From positions 1 through 7,084 of the forward strand of contig JAEEGN010000181.1 of NCBI GenBank assembly GCA_016280345.1: a stretch of DNA of 7,084 bases, given 5' to 3'. Positions 6,072 to 7,084 of the stretch are shown here, piece after piece. Within the stretch, counting starts at the first letter, position 1. Each line of letters starts with the position of its first letter. The position numbers were made by a program, and so were the translations under genes. The stretch is from Selenomonadaceae bacterium. GTDB lineage: Bacteria; Bacillota; Negativicutes; Selenomonadales; Selenomonadaceae. The notes beneath the pieces were generated by a model. The model made no database searches. It saw only the letters and a list, made by a program, of their open reading frames with translations, and was not told the DNA's origin.

Positions 6072-6148
6072 GCAAATTGCGGGATATGCAGGTTCTGGTG
6101 GGGTGCCAGGACCTGCGTTCTTTTAGCAGCCATTTCCCGGCAATTTGC
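6072..6148 (+). ncRNA. Nested two-stem RNA structure in the leader, unclassified
   Basis: GCAAATTGCGGGA (6072-6084) is the reverse complement of TCCCGGCAATTTGC (6135-6148) apart from one bulged base, giving a 13-bp outer stem. It encloses the 13-bp hairpin at 6086-6118 with the T-rich segment left in the closing internal loop. TTTCCCG (6133-6139) can alternatively pair with CGGGAAA (6155-6161), which would break the outer stem. The arrangement resembles a cis-regulatory leader. I do not recognise a known class. Confidence 0.5.
6086..6125 (+). terminator. Stable hairpin followed by TTCTTTT: terminator or attenuator
   Basis: ATGCAGGTTCTGG (6086-6098) pairs with CCAGGACCTGCGT (6106-6118) around a TGGGGTG loop: 13 contiguous pairs at RNA level, including two G-U wobbles. 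T-rich sequence (TTCTTTT, 6118-6124 region) follows directly. It is 100 bases beyond the TPR stop and 70 before the next ATG, so it could end the TPR transcript or act as an attenuator in the leader of the next gene. Confidence 0.55.
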
Positions 6149-6194
6149 AAGGCTCGGGAAAAGACTTTGCGTGTAAGGAAGGGAGAGGAAGTTG

Positions 6195-7052
6195 ATGCCA
6201 GAAAAGAAACCGGATCTGCTTCAGTTTCTTCTTCCAAGCGATGCGCCGCTTTGCCTGCTCGTCATTGAGAGCCTGGGATACCTCCCGCGGCTTCGGGCGA
6301 TGTTTCCGGCCGCGACGCTTTACGCTGTGACGCTTTCTTCGGAGCAGGAAGAGACGTATTCCGGTCTTGATGTCGTCTGGGAGAATCTGGACTATCGGGA
6401 GACGCCGCTACCGTTTCCGCGGGAAAGCTTCGATTTCCTGCTGGGGGAAAAACTGGCGGAGACTGTTTCCAACCCGCAGGATATCTTGGCCGGGCTAGGC
6501 ATGTTCCTGAAGCCGACGGGGCGACTCCTGACCAGCTTTGAGAATATCCGTTACTGGCGGGTGCTGGAGGCGTTGCTGGAGGGACATTACTGGGCCGTGG
6601 TTCGGCGATTGTTCGCCCGGCAGGATTTCGAGACACTTCTTTATGCTTCGTTTTATAAGGACGCTTTCTTCATACCTGTGACGTGTGCCGCTCCCGTGGA
6701 CCTCAAGGAACGGCTTCTCCAGGCGGGCTTTGAGGATGAGGAGGATCTGGAAACGGAGTTTTGGCTGGTGGACGCCTGGCGTTCCAGCAGGCAGGTTTCA
6801 TATCTGAAGGCGCAGTATACGCCAGCCATACGCCGGCGCCTGGTGACGCTCCTGCGCCGTATCGAATACGGCATCGAAGCGGAGAAAAACACGGCAGCGC
6901 TGTGGCACCTTGTGGATGAAGTGAATATGACGGCCGGATACCTTTCGGCTTTCGTTGCGTCAACGGTCGTTCATACGGCGGAGTTTTATGAAGTGTTGCG
7001 GCGGCATTCGGAGGAAGGTCGATGGCGAATGATCGAAAAATATGCTTTATAA
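6195..7052 (+). CDS. Methyltransferase-fold protein with degenerate SAM motif
   Basis: A 285-residue protein resembling class I SAM-dependent methyltransferases of the Methyltransf_11 type. The second half of the Rossmann core is recognisable at residues 66-120: DYRETPLPFPRESFDFLLGEKL, then a NPQDILAGLGMFLKPTGRLLTSFENIRYW block like the usual L-kP-G-lll-s-pN-y motif. Motif I, where the GxGxG loop should bind SAM, reads LLVIESLGYLP at 21-31, so cofactor binding is doubtful. The remaining 165 residues are helical and Arg/Glu-rich and have no family I can name. Start: ATG 6195 is preferred over the adjacent TTG 6192, with GGGAG (6181-6185) 9 bases upstream. The 3' end overlaps the next gene by 31 bases, so the two are co-translated. 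It may modify a sugar or glycoprotein, or be a non-catalytic partner; this is inference. Confidence 0.7.
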   Translation: MPEKKPDLLQFLLPSDAPLCLLVIESLGYLPRLRAMFPAATLYAVTLSSEQEETYSGLDVVWENLDYRETPLPFPRESFDFLLGEKLAETVSNPQDILAGLGMFLKPTGRLLTSFENIRYWRVLEALLEGHYWAVVRRLFARQDFETLLYASFYKDAFFIPVTCAAPVDLKERLLQAGFEDEEDLETEFWLVDAWRSSRQVSYLKAQYTPAIRRRLVTLLRRIEYGIEAEKNTAALWHLVDEVNMTAGYLSAFVASTVVHTAEFYEVLRRHSEEGRWRMIEKYAL

Positions 7053-7084
7053 CCTGTTTGAATGATGAAGAATGGTATGCGGAG
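7022..7084 (+). CDS. N-terminus of a probable glycosyltransferase, 3' truncated by window edge
   Basis: ATG 7022 opens a frame of 21 codons to the window end, reading MANDRKICFITCLNDEEWYAE. GAGGAAGG at 7011-7018 is a strong ribosome site, with its GAGGA core 6 bases upstream. The hydrophobic strand KICFITC followed by an Asn-Asp-Glu turn and an aromatic-Ala-Glu helix start is how a family of glycosyltransferases common near surface-glycan loci begins. Twenty-one residues cannot prove this. The gene overlaps the methyltransferase-like gene by 31 bases in a different frame, so translational coupling is expected. Being so short, it is easy to miss in an annotation of this window. Confidence 0.55.
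   Translation, partial: MANDRKICFITCLNDEEWYAE

Larger units (their letters stand above)
5987..6194 (+). other. 208-base intergenic leader without a convincing gene
   Basis: No coding frame with a good ribosome site and sensible composition was found here on either strand. The stretch holds a candidate extended -10 promoter (6025-6033) and several RNA-level stems (6072-6161), listed separately. It contains no tRNA-like cloverleaf, no T-box TGGNACCGCG motif and no riboswitch core that I recognise. Confidence 0.6.

Noticed and set aside
6040..6194. T-box or known riboswitch in the leader
   Set aside because: The nearest sequence, GGGTGCCAGGACC, does not match the T-box TGGNACCGCG core, and I see no cores of c-di-GMP, THF, SAM, glycine or preQ1 classes. 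Left unclassified.
6062..6268. 68-codon frame in the 5987-6194 gap, possible leader peptide
   Set aside because: It has only a poor ribosome site, overlaps the methyltransferase-like gene by 74 bases out of frame, and its bases are better explained by the paired RNA stems at 6072-6148.
1..7084. CRISPR array, insertion sequence, tRNA or rRNA
   Set aside because: I found no regularly spaced direct repeats, transposase motifs with terminal repeats, cloverleaf with TTCGA loop, or conserved rRNA stretches on either strand.

Overview
The window reads as chromosomal DNA from a fairly GC-rich, low-redundancy bacterial genome. The strong purine-rich Shine-Dalgarno sites, extended -10 promoters, an intrinsic terminator with a T-tract, the YebC variant, and a TPR / methyltransferase / glycosyltransferase cluster best fit a Firmicute, most likely of the class Negativicutes (Selenomonas, Megasphaera or Dialister relatives). 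That placement is an inference from style and recollection of similar proteins, not a database match. All seven recognised protein genes lie on the + strand.

Layout. (1) Positions 1-992 hold a two-gene partition-like cassette: a ParA-type ATPase cut at its 5' end by the window edge, and a small ribbon-helix-helix (RHH) protein that would be its DNA-binding partner. Several 60-base lines inside parA are distinctly AT-richer than the recQ region, which suggests a plasmid or mobile-element origin. (2) Positions 1087-1969 are a self-contained yebC unit: extended -10 promoter, a 5'-UTR hairpin, the gene, and a textbook intrinsic terminator. (3) Positions 2009-4817 are a DNA-repair operon. A promoter with an 18-bp palindrome lodged in its -35/-10 spacer drives nfo (endonuclease IV), which overlaps recQ (RecQ helicase) by 8 bases. 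(4) Positions 4898-5986 encode a cytoplasmic TPR protein with a charged Ala/Lys/Glu linker. (5) Positions 5987-6194 are a 208-base gap with no convincing gene but with a candidate promoter and nested, partly exclusive RNA stems. (6) Positions 6195-7084 hold a methyltransferase-fold protein with a degraded SAM-binding motif. It overlaps by 31 bases the start of a further gene, which runs off the window and looks like a glycosyltransferase.

How the parts work together. Nfo cuts abasic and oxidised sites and RecQ unwinds repair intermediates; their coupling and the palindromic promoter suggest a jointly regulated repair unit. YebC is a stand-alone translation factor or regulator. The TPR, methyltransferase-like and glycosyltransferase genes probably form the start of a glycan or surface-modification locus. 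The observations most worth following are the promoter palindrome at 2013-2030, the structured leader at 6072-6161, and the parA 3' end, where one extra G in a five-G run would restore a conventional stop codon.
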